DNA of 64,000 bases. It comes from Sutcliffiella horikoshii. GTDB taxonomy: Bacteria > Bacillota > Bacilli > Bacillales > Bacillaceae_I. The stretch is from contig NZ_CP020880.1 in assembly GCF_002157855.1 (NCBI RefSeq), positions 3,844,001 to 3,908,000 of the forward strand. The letters are read 5' to 3'. Under the pieces are notes generated by a model. The model was not told the origin of the DNA. It did no database searches and worked only from the letters and a program-made list of their open reading frames with translations. Each line of letters begins with the position of its first letter. Positions within the stretch are counted from its first letter, which is position 1. A program made the translations under genes and the position numbers. Shown here piece after piece: positions 8,489 through 18,409 of the stretch.

Positions 8489-10444
8489 CTAAGAAAAATC
8501 TCCCCACTTTTTTCCACATACACGATAATAATAACTAATTGTACCTTCAGATATTCCTATTTGATTTGCAACATCTTTTTTTGTATAACTAATGCCATTT
8601 TGGGTATATAACAAGCGGATATTATTAATTTTTTTTAGTTTTTCATTATATAAAAATTGCTTGTATTTTTCATTCTCTTCTAGAACAACTTTTTTAATCC
8701 AATTAAAAAAGTCAGGTGAATATACCCTTATTGTACTTTGAGATTTTTTTGTCAAATCACATAATTCACTAACAGAAAATTTTTTAGAGAGATGCTTTTC
8801 ACTTATATAATCATTTATTATTTCTTCCATTTTTTTTATTTCCTCTAATTTTTGTTCCTTAATGCCCTCCTCAATTAAAAATACTATTACGTTTTTTTTA
8901 TGCACTTCAGAATTTATTGCTTTATAAATATTAGATTTTTTTATTGGAATATTTTTTTCTTTTAAATAATTGATACTTTCATTAACCTTTTTCTTTAAAA
9001 GCTCAATATCTTTTTTGTTAATGTCAAATTTCGCTTCAAAAATAAGGTACCTTTGAATTTCTCGATCGTAAAAATAATAATAAAATTCTTTGGTAGACCA
9101 ACCGTATAACTTTTGAGATAAAGCTAAAAGTTTATTCATATCCAATGTTTTATATTCACTGATGATTTTTTTGAATTTTTCCAACAAGTTTTTGTCTTCT
9201 TTAATATTTTGGTAATTAGGAGACAGTAAGGATGTTTGTGATAGGTAACCAACCAGGCGATAGTATAATACAGGAGATATACTCATTTCCATTTCTATTT
9301 CTTTTTTTGTTTTACCTTCTTCAATTAATTTCCTTATTAAGTCTACTTTTTTTATCATATTATTTGTATTTTTCCACTCATTTGTTTTTCTTTCTATACC
9401 ATATACCTGATAACAATTATTACAATAGTGTACATTACTATATTTAGAAGTTTTTTTGTAATAAACATTAATTTTTTCTAGGTCTTTTTTGGTTCCGTAT
9501 CCTTTACAGGCACTATTTAAGCAATTCCCATAAGAGAGCCGATTAGATGTTAATAAAGAATCTTTAAAACTATTAGGTACATTTAAATTAAAGAAATCCT
9601 TAAGAGCTAAGTTAATCTTAGGGTGCCTGATCACTTTAAATATGTAAGGTAGGAAAGGTCTTTTTTTTATTCCATTTATAACGCTGGACCTAAAATGATT
9701 TCTTTCAGATTTTGTGAATACTATTGATTTTTTAGGTTGATACAATTCATTCCTTGCTAAAGAAAGGTATAATAATTTCAAACATCCATCTTGTTCCTTA
9801 TTATTAAAGTTTTGGTTTAACTCAATAGTATTGCCGTCTTCACCTAATAAAAAATACCAATCTTTATATTTCCTTGCTTCATTTTCGTCTATTTTTAAAT
9901 TTTCAACTTTTTTCTTGTTATATATTTTCTTTTTACAACTTACACATTTATCTATACTTCCAACTAGAAAGGAAACAGGCGTATTACAATTCATACATCT
10001 AGTTTCTAGTTTTATCTTATGCAAATCACAAAAATTAATCTCTTTAACTTTCCAGATTAACTTATGATATTTCTCCTGATGTAAACAAATAGGGCAGAAT
10101 TTTCGGTTTGTGTTCTCAACTAACTTTAACATCATAAAAAAGAAATAATACTTTCTCTGAATGTTAGGGTCATCACTAAATAATTTTATAGTTGGTTCAA
10201 ATGTATATTTGTTTATTTCATCGTACTCTTTACCAATAGCTCTTCCTAACTCCTTAATATCTATAACTTCATTTGGCATTACATCAATAAGATGGATTCG
10301 TTTTTTCAATACACCTACATACTTTTCATTCCTGTAAAATTTCTTAAATGTGTCAATAAAATCAACTTTATTTATAGTCGAGATCCTTATTAAATAACTA
10401 GTGAGTGATTCTCCATTTTTTATTTTTGGTCTAATTGTAAACAC
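8489..10444 (-). CDS. tniQ: TniQ/TnsD-family target selector 1
   Basis: A protein of 651 residues. The N-terminus MFTIRPKIKNGESLTSYLIR is the typical TniQ opening. Zinc-binding Cys/His sets follow: CPICLHQ, CDLH, CMNC, CVSC (about residues 115-170) and later CLNSAC and CNNC. The C-terminus has a putative helix-turn-helix (KDVANQIGISEGTISYYYR). The length and extra C-terminal domain resemble TnsD, which binds a specific att site and recruits TnsC. GTG start at 10444; last gene of the tnsABC-tniQ set, 71 bp after tnsC. Confidence 0.88.
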   Translation of the reverse strand: MFTIRPKIKNGESLTSYLIRISTINKVDFIDTFKKFYRNEKYVGVLKKRIHLIDVMPNEVIDIKELGRAIGKEYDEINKYTFEPTIKLFSDDPNIQRKYYFFFMMLKLVENTNRKFCPICLHQEKYHKLIWKVKEINFCDLHKIKLETRCMNCNTPVSFLVGSIDKCVSCKKKIYNKKKVENLKIDENEARKYKDWYFLLGEDGNTIELNQNFNNKEQDGCLKLLYLSLARNELYQPKKSIVFTKSERNHFRSSVINGIKKRPFLPYIFKVIRHPKINLALKDFFNLNVPNSFKDSLLTSNRLSYGNCLNSACKGYGTKKDLEKINVYYKKTSKYSNVHYCNNCYQVYGIERKTNEWKNTNNMIKKVDLIRKLIEEGKTKKEIEMEMSISPVLYYRLVGYLSQTSLLSPNYQNIKEDKNLLEKFKKIISEYKTLDMNKLLALSQKLYGWSTKEFYYYFYDREIQRYLIFEAKFDINKKDIELLKKKVNESINYLKEKNIPIKKSNIYKAINSEVHKKNVIVFLIEEGIKEQKLEEIKKMEEIINDYISEKHLSKKFSVSELCDLTKKSQSTIRVYSPDFFNWIKKVVLEENEKYKQFLYNEKLKKINNIRLLYTQNGISYTKKDVANQIGISEGTISYYYRVCGKKWGDFS

Positions 10445-10515
10445 TATCCTATATTTCCTCGTTCAGTCTATATTCGCACCTACACTTGTATATAATTAGA
10501 AGAATGGATTTTTCA

Positions 10516-11397
10516 TTACTTAAAGCTAATAGCTTTTTCAAACGCATCATCAAACATGTCTCCTTGTATAATTTCATATGCTTCATTTAATAAATCAGGC
10601 GTAAAATTAATATGGTCTATTTTTTCTTTTGAATCTTCAAATATTCCCATTAGTCCAAATGCTTCTTGTATTATAGGAATTAAATAACCGATTTTCCCCT
10701 TACTCTGTTCAAATAATAATTGGGGAAAATATGTGCTCTTCTCTCCTAACCCAATCGGACTTGGTGGTTTAATTTGTTCTTCTACTCGTTTTAAGAAATC
10801 GCAGAATTCATCATCACAGCTTTCAAATCTTGTTAAAGTTTTCGGACGGTACCTTGATTTGTATTGTTCATCTAGAGCTCTAAGCGTTTTTGATTCAGGA
10901 GTCCCCATTAAAACTAACGAAATACCTGTCTTATTAGATAGATGCTTAATAGCATCCATTGCTTCGCTGTTATTTATTCTAGATGTAAGTATATTGTTTA
11001 TTTCATCAAAAATTATTAGTTTTACTTTTTGCACTTTTAGTAGATGATGCACCCTTATCTTTAAATCGTTTACTTTTGGATTTGACTCAAGTCTAATAGC
11101 CCCTAATGAATCGATGATAGCATAGTAAAATTCCATTAGAGTAAATGGGTGAGGTACCTCTACATATAGCACTGGCATTATGTCTACCTCTGTTCCTTCT
11201 TCATCTTTATAAAGACTTTTCGGGTATTTTTCTACATAATTTTCTGCCATTATGGTTTTACCAACATTAGAGCTACCAATAATGAATAGATGTCGTGTTT
11301 TCCCGGGTCTCTTAATAAGAGAGTCCATTATTTTATAAATTTCTAACATTTTGGGGTGCTCAACTCTAATATTTAAAACTCTGTTTTTAAATGTCAT
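10516..11397 (-). CDS. tnsC: TnsC/TniB-family AAA+ ATPase
   Basis: A protein of 293 residues. Walker A is GSSNVGKT at residues 41-48 and Walker B is KLIIFDE near residues 126-132, followed by the sensor-type strand ISLVLMGTPE. It should form ATP-dependent filaments on DNA and link the TniQ target selectors to the TnsA/TnsB transposase. It starts 14 bp after the tnsB stop codon, with GGGGATT before the ATG, so tnsB and tnsC are probably cotranscribed. It is shorter than Escherichia coli TnsC and nearer to TniB size. Confidence 0.92.
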   Translation of the reverse strand: MTFKNRVLNIRVEHPKMLEIYKIMDSLIKRPGKTRHLFIIGSSNVGKTIMAENYVEKYPKSLYKDEEGTEVDIMPVLYVEVPHPFTLMEFYYAIIDSLGAIRLESNPKVNDLKIRVHHLLKVQKVKLIIFDEINNILTSRINNSEAMDAIKHLSNKTGISLVLMGTPESKTLRALDEQYKSRYRPKTLTRFESCDDEFCDFLKRVEEQIKPPSPIGLGEKSTYFPQLLFEQSKGKIGYLIPIIQEAFGLMGIFEDSKEKIDHINFTPDLLNEAYEIIQGDMFDDAFEKAISFK

Positions 11398-11411
11398 AAT
11401 TCAATCCCCAT

Positions 11412-13472
11412 TCACACTTCATTTTTCTTATAAACACTTCTAGCTTTTTCAAGTATTTCTTGATAAGAAGGAGTATTCTGATCCTTACTTTGAAGGGAAA
11501 CGTTAATATCTACTTCTAAATTCATTCTTGCTGCAATTTGTCGAGATTTTCTTCCTTTCTTGTACTTTTGTTGAATATCCTTTTCTAACATTGTTTTTGC
11601 AAATATTATTTCTTGTTCTGAGATAATTTGTAGGCGCTTTTGCCTTCCCTCTTCCTTCAATATATTTCTCATTAATTTATATGAAAATTTATTAATCCCT
11701 TTTAATACTTCTGAATCAGGATTAGATGCATATATTTTTATGTATTGAGCAGAGTCAGGAAGTTTCAAGTAAATATAAGAAATATCATCAATATCATATT
11801 TTACTATGTACTTCACCTCTCTTTTATTTATTAAATAAGATAATGAACTATCTCTGTACAATACATTGCCTAACCTTACACCATCTCTAGTATATGGTTT
11901 TAAAGCTTTTGGTAATAAATCTATTTTAAATTCTTCAATATTTTGTTCTTCTATAAAATCTGGAAACCCACTTAATTTTAGGCCCTCATAATATCTAACC
12001 ATAGGTGTATTTGACTCTAAAGGTAAACCTTTATGTTCCTCATAATGGTAAATATCTGTTATAAACCTTGTTAATATTTCATTAATATCATCCAATGTAA
12101 GCATAGCTTCTTTTTCTGCATCGTATTCCCCTAAATCATTAATATTGCTTTTCCTAGTCCCCTTTAACTGGTGAATTAGTTTAGAATTTAAGGTTTTGAA
12201 TAACCTTTCAATAGTTCCTCCATATCTTGGAGTAGCTATAGGACGATATCTAACATTCGACTTAAGAACTTCATTTATTATTCGTTTAGTTTCTGCATTA
12301 TCAAATTCAACACCATTATCCAACACAATGTTTTTGGGTATTCCAAAAGATTCCCACTCTTTTAAAGTTCCGTATCTCCCCCTACTATTTTTAATTAAAA
12401 CTCCCTGTTCTACAGCTTTCCTTACTTTATTAGCAGATGGTGGTTCAAATGATATGTGCATGCACCAAACCATTCTTGTATATAAATCAATACCTAATGT
12501 TACCCACGGTCTTCCAACTACGTTTCCAATATTATCTAATATGTCCAAATCTAATTTTGTATGGTCTATCTCTACTATATGAAATGGATATAATGCTTCT
12601 TCATTTGCATACCCTCTATTAACATCTAGATATTGTTCACTAACTTTCGCACCATATCTAAATGTGTCAGTTAATTTCTTTGGTATTCTATCGAACATCT
12701 TATAGAGTGTAATCTCTTTTAGTGGTTCAAGATTATTTTGTACACACTTTATAGTGATCACATCTATAATCTTTTTTTTGCTCTTTTTATGAAGATTTAG
12801 AAAATCCTTTTCAAACACTTCCTTTATAATAGGAATATATTCACTCTTTAATCTAGTATTTAGTGTATGTAGTATAAGTTCCGGATTTTTAGGATGACAT
12901 ATTTCTATAATTTTATTATCCTCCCGATACTTGTACCCCTCGCCTTCTTTAGATATTAACCCTAACTCACCTTCATTAGGTTTAACTAAGTCCATATCTT
13001 TATATTGGGACAGATATCTTTGTATGCTTCTCTTAGATACACTAAATTCTTTCTCTAATAAAGATAAAATTTGTTCTTGATTTATACTTTCTATTTCTTT
13101 TTCGTCTCCAATTAAATATTTGTAATTTTCTTTAAAATCTACAAGTGAAACCCAATCACCTTGCTTTATTTTTTCTAGTAGCAATAAGGGTTTAATTATT
13201 TTTAGTCGTTTAGAAAGTTTTTCTCTTTTTTTCTCATCTAAATTATCGAGTACTGAAAAATATACTTCTTCTTCTTTATCAATTTTCTTAAGTAAACTTT
13301 CACTAGCTTCAAAAGAGGGGTCAACAATTAAATCATAAAAACTAATTTCAATAGGACTACAATTTCTTTCAGATCTAACAATGCTAATTTTTGGTGGTTC
13401 TATAGAGTAAACTATATACTTTAAACCGCAATAAATGATTGGCGTATTAACTTTTAAAGTAGTAATTTTCAT
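11412..13472 (-). CDS. tnsB: TnsB/TniA-family DDE transposase
   Basis: A protein of 686 residues. An N-terminal helix-turn-helix region (LEKEFSVSKRSIQRYLSQY) precedes the RNase H-like integrase core. Catalytic residues are visible in VEIDHTKLD (Asp, about residue 300), VLDNGVEFDN (Asp, about 382) and GGTIERLFKTLN (Glu, about 419). A Mu-transposase-type C-terminal domain follows. TnsB binds the repeated sites in both transposon ends and performs the 3'-end cutting and joining. Two bases separate it from tnsA, indicating translational coupling. Confidence 0.93.
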   Translation of the reverse strand: MKITTLKVNTPIIYCGLKYIVYSIEPPKISIVRSERNCSPIEISFYDLIVDPSFEASESLLKKIDKEEEVYFSVLDNLDEKKREKLSKRLKIIKPLLLLEKIKQGDWVSLVDFKENYKYLIGDEKEIESINQEQILSLLEKEFSVSKRSIQRYLSQYKDMDLVKPNEGELGLISKEGEGYKYREDNKIIEICHPKNPELILHTLNTRLKSEYIPIIKEVFEKDFLNLHKKSKKKIIDVITIKCVQNNLEPLKEITLYKMFDRIPKKLTDTFRYGAKVSEQYLDVNRGYANEEALYPFHIVEIDHTKLDLDILDNIGNVVGRPWVTLGIDLYTRMVWCMHISFEPPSANKVRKAVEQGVLIKNSRGRYGTLKEWESFGIPKNIVLDNGVEFDNAETKRIINEVLKSNVRYRPIATPRYGGTIERLFKTLNSKLIHQLKGTRKSNINDLGEYDAEKEAMLTLDDINEILTRFITDIYHYEEHKGLPLESNTPMVRYYEGLKLSGFPDFIEEQNIEEFKIDLLPKALKPYTRDGVRLGNVLYRDSSLSYLINKREVKYIVKYDIDDISYIYLKLPDSAQYIKIYASNPDSEVLKGINKFSYKLMRNILKEEGRQKRLQIISEQEIIFAKTMLEKDIQQKYKKGRKSRQIAARMNLEVDINVSLQSKDQNTPSYQEILEKARSVYKKNEV

Positions 13473-13474
13473 AA

Positions 13475-14194
13475 TTATTCCTCCAACGCTAAACCTTTTT
13501 CTAATTTGATTTCATATTTTTCTTTTGACAAAACTGAATGCAATCCGAGTTCAACATTAATATTAGTTCCTAATAAATTATTTGCTAACAAATAATAAAC
13601 TGTTGGCAATATAAATAAATCTCTATACTTATGATTTAATTTTTCACATACTTCTTCAACCGTTAGACTTGTGTGCTTAGCAAATAGTTCAAGAATAGAA
13701 GGTATTATCTCTTTAAAATAACTTCTTTCCTTTAAATGACTATGAAGAAACTTTAAGTTTTTCATTACAGTTTTATCTACAGAAATAATTTCTATAACAC
13801 GATATTCATAGTTGTTTTTTTGCGCATATTTTTCACAATATTTATTGGCAATTTTTTGTTTTGAATCGTTTTGATCAATTTCATATTTAATTTGGTAGAT
13901 TGTAGGCTTTTTATCTAAAGAAGTCCAATAAACTAAAACGTCAGGAACGTGTTCCCAAACCGAAAAGTCCTGCTCATGGTTTTTTACTGGGATATTTATT
14001 TTCATAGGTTGAGGGAAGTACTTCTTTACTTTTGGATTCAGGTCAAGAAAAAAGAAAAAATAACATTCACTTAATGATTCATACTCAATCTCTTTATTCA
14101 TCTTAAAACTGAAGAATGATCCTTTACTGTGAGGATATAATTTGCTACTTTTATTATTCACTTTACGAACAGGTTGGAAGTTCTTAGGTTTCAT
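13475..14194 (-). CDS. tnsA: TnsA-family 5'-end endonuclease
   Basis: A protein of 239 residues with the TnsA restriction-endonuclease-like fold. Candidate catalytic residues are the Glu in SLSECYFFFF (about 43), Asp85 in VPDVLVYW and the QxK pair in IYQIKYE (Gln101, Lys103), which correspond in order to the Glu/Asp/QxK set of Tn7 TnsA. With TnsA present, the element should move by cut-and-paste. First gene of the tnsABC-tniQ set. The divergent second tniQ starts 204 bp away, so the two share a control region. Confidence 0.9.
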   Translation of the reverse strand: MKPKNFQPVRKVNNKSSKLYPHSKGSFFSFKMNKEIEYESLSECYFFFFLDLNPKVKKYFPQPMKINIPVKNHEQDFSVWEHVPDVLVYWTSLDKKPTIYQIKYEIDQNDSKQKIANKYCEKYAQKNNYEYRVIEIISVDKTVMKNLKFLHSHLKERSYFKEIIPSILELFAKHTSLTVEEVCEKLNHKYRDLFILPTVYYLLANNLLGTNINVELGLHSVLSKEKYEIKLEKGLALEE

Positions 14195-14232
14195 TCAATT
14201 ACCCTCCTTGTTTATCTAACATTGGTAAAGTA

Positions 14233-14262
14233 TAGTTTCAGATTATTTAGTTTCAGATTATT
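14233..14262. promoter_or_regulatory. Tandem 15-bp repeat in the tnsA-tniQ2 control region
   Basis: The 15-mer tagtttcagattatt occurs twice with no gap (14233-14247, 14248-14262). It sits between the divergent tnsA and tniQ2 genes. It could be an operator for self-regulation or an internal TnsB-type site. It does not match the TGTCAT motif at the right end. Confidence 0.4.
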
Positions 14263-14398
14263 TCTTATAATAATTTTTTCTAAATTAATAAACAACATGC
14301 CAAATTAATTATTTAGTGATAGTTAATATAAATGGATAAAATTAATTCACTTGTACACACTAAAAAGGATTTTTATCTTTTTTGTTGAAGGTGATGAA

Positions 14399-15823
14399 GT
14401 GGAGAATATTTTCACTATAAGAATAAAACCCAAAAACAATGAGTGCCTTTCAAGTTTTCTTATGAGATTGTGCGACCAAAATAAAGTACATATCATGGAT
14501 TTATTAAAAAGTAACAATAAATTTTATAAGGTTTACAATTTAAGTAGTACTCATCAACTTGATACTAATCCTAAAAGAGTATTTGATATAAAAAAGATTT
14601 CTTTAATTACAGGGGTATTAGAAAGAGACCTTTTAAATTGTTCTTTAAATTCAATATTAAACGTAATGTGTGATAGGGTTCTATTAGAGGAAATCACTCA
14701 TAGTAAAGGATCTTTTTTAAATGGTGTTTACAATATAAAGTTCAGGTATTTCTGTCCAAATTGTTTAGCAGATAACCTTTACTACAAATTGGAGTGGCAA
14801 TTAAAAGATATCACTATTTGCATTAGGCACAATGTCCTACTAACTTCAACTTGTAGTAAATGCGGGCAGCAACAACCTTATACTCATACCAATTTAGCAT
14901 CTGGTCATTGTTTTAATTGTGATAATACTCTTTGTTCTAAATTAAGTACTGAATTAATTTATGATGATTCACTAATTAGAAAAAATGTTTGGCTTAGCCA
15001 ACAATATAAGAATTTCTCAGCCATATTTTCTTCAGAAACCAAATCAAGTGATATTTCAAATATATACAAAGATATTTTAATTAAATTCATTTACCTCTGT
15101 AGTAATAAAGTGGATATATTTAAATCAGAAGATATAAAATTCATTTCTAGAGATTATAAATACAAATTACTTAATTCTTTAAAGGTAACAAAACTAGAAT
15201 CAGTAGATATTTCTATTTCTATTCTGTTCAAGGTTTTATGGGAATGTAAAATTACTGTGGAGAATTTCGTTTCATTAGAAATCCCATCTAGTTTTTCAAA
15301 ATCACTGTTAGATTATTTGCAAAACCTCACTGTCTGTTTGACACCTTGGTGCCAGCATAACAATAGCAATAAAATGTTATTTAAAATAAATAATGTTAAA
15401 TCCAAAACACATTTTAATCTACATATATGCATATGTTGCAGTGTGAAATTTGGAAACAAGAGAGTTGATAAGGTCTGGGAGGAGTATGGGGATATAATTG
15501 AAGTAGGATATGCCTTAATCAGACCCCTAGTAAATGCTGGGTTCTCAATAGTTGATATTTCTCGAAAAACAAGTATTAGTCGCTATAAGGTTGATAAAAT
15601 GGTTTCATATTTAACAAGGTTTAATTTATTTAATGAGGTAATAAATAACGAGTTTACACCTAACTTTATTGATTCCTTTGACTACTCATATATTATGAAA
15701 GTTGCAAGTACAAATGAAAATGAAACAATTAAAAAATGTAAAAAGTATTATAAAATTACTAAGAGAGAAACTTACTATTTTTTTTATAATCCAATTATTC
15801 AAAAGTTAATTTACACAAATTAA
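14399..15823 (+). CDS. tniQ: TniQ-family target selector 2
   Basis: A protein of 474 residues from GTG 14399, with GAAGGTGAT just upstream. An ATG 48 bases earlier is open but lacks a good ribosome site, and the protein from the GTG (MENIFTIRIKPKNNECLSSF) aligns with the start of tniQ1. Zinc motifs CPNC, CIRH, CSKCG and CFNC are present at about residues 115-170. It is shorter than tniQ1 at the C-terminus, so it lacks much of the tniQ1 DNA-binding tail. Two TniQ proteins in one Tn7-like element usually mean two targeting routes. Confidence 0.85.
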   Translation: MENIFTIRIKPKNNECLSSFLMRLCDQNKVHIMDLLKSNNKFYKVYNLSSTHQLDTNPKRVFDIKKISLITGVLERDLLNCSLNSILNVMCDRVLLEEITHSKGSFLNGVYNIKFRYFCPNCLADNLYYKLEWQLKDITICIRHNVLLTSTCSKCGQQQPYTHTNLASGHCFNCDNTLCSKLSTELIYDDSLIRKNVWLSQQYKNFSAIFSSETKSSDISNIYKDILIKFIYLCSNKVDIFKSEDIKFISRDYKYKLLNSLKVTKLESVDISISILFKVLWECKITVENFVSLEIPSSFSKSLLDYLQNLTVCLTPWCQHNNSNKMLFKINNVKSKTHFNLHICICCSVKFGNKRVDKVWEEYGDIIEVGYALIRPLVNAGFSIVDISRKTSISRYKVDKMVSYLTRFNLFNEVINNEFTPNFIDSFDYSYIMKVASTNENETIKKCKKYYKITKRETYYFFYNPIIQKLIYTN

Positions 15824-15873
15824 TTGGTTTTTTAAATCCTGGAAGTTTTAAAGGCAGTATGATTTTTGCATAT

Positions 15874-15930
15874 TAAAAGACCGCTAATTAAAAGTTTTGT
15901 ACTAAACTTTAATTTTACGGTCTTTCCTTT
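15874..15930. terminator. Strong terminator after tniQ2
   Basis: AAAGACCGctAATTAAAAGTTT-tgtact-AAACTTTAATTttaCGGTCTTT forms a long, nearly perfect stem with A-rich and T-rich shoulders. It can act in both directions and closes the tniQ2 unit. Confidence 0.8.
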
Positions 15931-16538
15931 ACTGTTTATTCTATTTAAGTACCCGGTTGTTGATCATAACATTATAAAATTGACCACCAACTTTTTTCCT
16001 TAAATTCATACACAAGATTAACTCAGGTCAGTAGACTAGTTAACGGTATAACTGTATTTAGCACTTACTTTTTATTAACATACAAAACAACATCTTTTAT
16101 AACGAGTTTTTGAATAGCTTAGATAAGAGTTTCCAAGTATCGGCATTAGATATTTTCCTTATCTATTTATAGCTTAAATAGCTTCTTTTAGCGCAGCCCC
16201 ATCTACGCAATCTCCTATAGCATTATATCACGATTTACTCTAAACACTATTTCTCCTTAAAATACGTTTTTTTGCTTTCGTGCCGTACCAGTTTCTATGT
16301 TCTTAACGCACATTGTCGTGTGTAGTGATAGTTTCCATAGATTCTGTTTACATAACGTTTTATTCATGAATATGGTTCTAAAGAAGTGAATGGCGCATTC
16401 AATTGCTCTCACCGAATTGACTTACAATTGTCAAGTATCCAAATCCTGTTAGAAGCTTATCGCAGACAATTAACTTGGCTAATTTGTACTCTGAAAAGTT
16501 TAATTACCAATTATATCTTTTTCATATCAATAAACCTT
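15931..16538. other. Gene-free stretch in the transposon (possible decayed coding DNA)
   Basis: About 600 bp with stops in all frames. Reading the minus strand near 16380-16180 gives short blocks of plausible peptide (for example GDCVDGAALKEAI) broken by stops, which may be a worn-out gene, but no family could be named. No CRISPR-like repeats were found here. Confidence 0.35.
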
Positions 16539-18128
16539 TCAAATAATTTTCCGTCCCTTTGCTAAATCAATAAAAAATTCTTTTAATACACGTTTATGCT
16601 CTGTAAACTTAGATTTATTAGAAAATATTTTCATCAACGCTTCTCGATCATAATAAACTGAAGAAGGAAAGTTAAAATCTTCTAGGATACGTTTTATTTT
16701 TTTGCCGTTATTTCTTTTCTCTAGATATAGTAAAGCATCTTCGGAAAAGCTTGCTGAAGTAATAAACACGGGAATAACGGTTTTACCGGTTCTATTTTGA
16801 ATAATTCTACATGTTTTTTCGAAAAACTTTTTTACAGAGGCCTCATCTTCTTCTGAGCTACCAAGCAGAACTTCAATCCCTTTGTTGTATCCTTTAACCT
16901 CACAAGCAATAATATAATCCTCATCAACTGACACAACAATATCACACTCACACTTTTTATCAGATTGAGTATCTTCATATTTAACTCCTATTCGTGGTTT
17001 ATAGCCGTATTCACTAAAAACAGAAGCTATTAAAAAGTTAAATACATATCCTTTAAGCGAACCAAATTTCCCGTCCTGGCCAGTCTCACTCGCGTTATCC
17101 AAAATTTTGGCTAGAGCTATAGGGTCTACATTTTGGGGATCTACCTCACGAATAGCTTTCAAGGATTCAACCATCTTAGTTCCAAAAACATCTCTAAGCA
17201 TCATTACCATAATTCCTCGAGCTCGTGCTAACTCATAAGCATCAGTTTCAATTGTATCCACGAAACAAATAGGAATGATTTTAAAATTTTTATCTCCTTT
17301 AACTGGACCATAAAGGTTGCTAACACGATTAATAAGACCCGATATATCATGCCTTTTAGTTTTTCTATGTAAAATTGACTCGATAACTACTGGCGAACCT
17401 GCTTTTCCTAATGATGGTTCATATAATTCATCTTTATTATTAGTTCTGTAAAGTCCCCATAGATAACAATAACTAATAGCGTCACAATAAAACCCATTGT
17501 AACCTTGTTCATAATCATCAACATCAGTAATGTAAGAAGAGTTCCATCCTACAAAGTTCATTTTCTCTAGCCAATTCAATAAGTCCTTTGTAAATTGTTG
17601 ATTGAATGACAAATCTTGAACCCTTTTATACAATTCTTTCTGTGATGCATCTACATTAGGAACCCAATCTCTTTTTGCAACTATGACAGGAATTCCATTA
17701 AATTCAATTTTTTCTACTATTCCAAGATTGTAGAGATCATCAAAAATTTCTTTAGCTGTTTTTCTTTCAGATTTCGATGGATCAACTACGCCCGCTGATA
17801 TTTTTCCAAACTCTGACCAAAACAAAAAACCTTGTTCCTCAACTAAGGCTTGATATACCCGTTGTATTGTTACTGCATGGTCTGGAAAAATTTCCTTCAG
17901 TTTACTTTTCAAACTTTGTGAAGGTAAAAAATATAATACTTGATTATGACGAAATTTAACTGGATCAGTGCTATAGAATGCGCCCTGATTTTTCAAACGG
18001 AGGATAATTTGTCTGGCATTATTTGGTTTTATACTACATCTTTCAACCAAATATTTATTTAATTCGCTACCAAGTAAAGGCCCTTTTGATTTTAGCATTT
18101 CAATGCAATCATCCTTATATTTAACCAA
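16539..18128 (-). CDS. wHTH / PD-(D/E)XK nuclease-like cargo protein
   Basis: A protein of 529 residues, not assigned to a named family. The N-terminal ~75 residues look like a winged helix (LLGSELNKYLVERC...NARQIILRLKNQG), with a second helical DNA-binding-like part to about residue 160. The C-terminal third has a restriction-endonuclease-like signature: CECDIVVSVDED followed by IACEVKGYN, i.e. D...ExK. The next strands, VIPVFITSASFSEDALLYL, fit the same fold. A role in defence against foreign DNA is inferred from the nuclease motif and from its place as transposon cargo. ATG 18128; no partner gene within 280 bp. Confidence 0.65.
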   Translation of the reverse strand: MVKYKDDCIEMLKSKGPLLGSELNKYLVERCSIKPNNARQIILRLKNQGAFYSTDPVKFRHNQVLYFLPSQSLKSKLKEIFPDHAVTIQRVYQALVEEQGFLFWSEFGKISAGVVDPSKSERKTAKEIFDDLYNLGIVEKIEFNGIPVIVAKRDWVPNVDASQKELYKRVQDLSFNQQFTKDLLNWLEKMNFVGWNSSYITDVDDYEQGYNGFYCDAISYCYLWGLYRTNNKDELYEPSLGKAGSPVVIESILHRKTKRHDISGLINRVSNLYGPVKGDKNFKIIPICFVDTIETDAYELARARGIMVMMLRDVFGTKMVESLKAIREVDPQNVDPIALAKILDNASETGQDGKFGSLKGYVFNFLIASVFSEYGYKPRIGVKYEDTQSDKKCECDIVVSVDEDYIIACEVKGYNKGIEVLLGSSEEDEASVKKFFEKTCRIIQNRTGKTVIPVFITSASFSEDALLYLEKRNNGKKIKRILEDFNFPSSVYYDREALMKIFSNKSKFTEHKRVLKEFFIDLAKGRKII

Positions 18129-18409
18129 CTATATACATCCTTCCTAAATGTAACACTTTGCTTATTATATTTATTTTATTAAAAAGGACAACCCACCTGA
18201 TTTTTAAGATAGGCTTGATACATAAGGATTTTTTTGTTCAAAAACGTTGTTGTTAATGTAACGCCTTACAGATTAATAAAAATTTTAGTATAGATCAACC
18301 GAATTAAATGCCTTTCATTTTTATACAATAGTGATGAAGATAAGTTAGGTAGCTTATATTGTTTTTATAGAAAGCTGCGGTTTGATACGAAATTAAAAGG
18401 GTATACTCT

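Noticed and set aside
14195-14398. Alternative transposon end between tnsA and tniQ2
   Set aside because: There is a tandem repeat but no TGTCAT-type motif array or clear TGT end, and no broken host gene beside it.
15931-16538. Possible CRISPR array or guide RNA for the second TniQ
   Set aside because: No regularly spaced repeats were found, and no cas gene is in the window.
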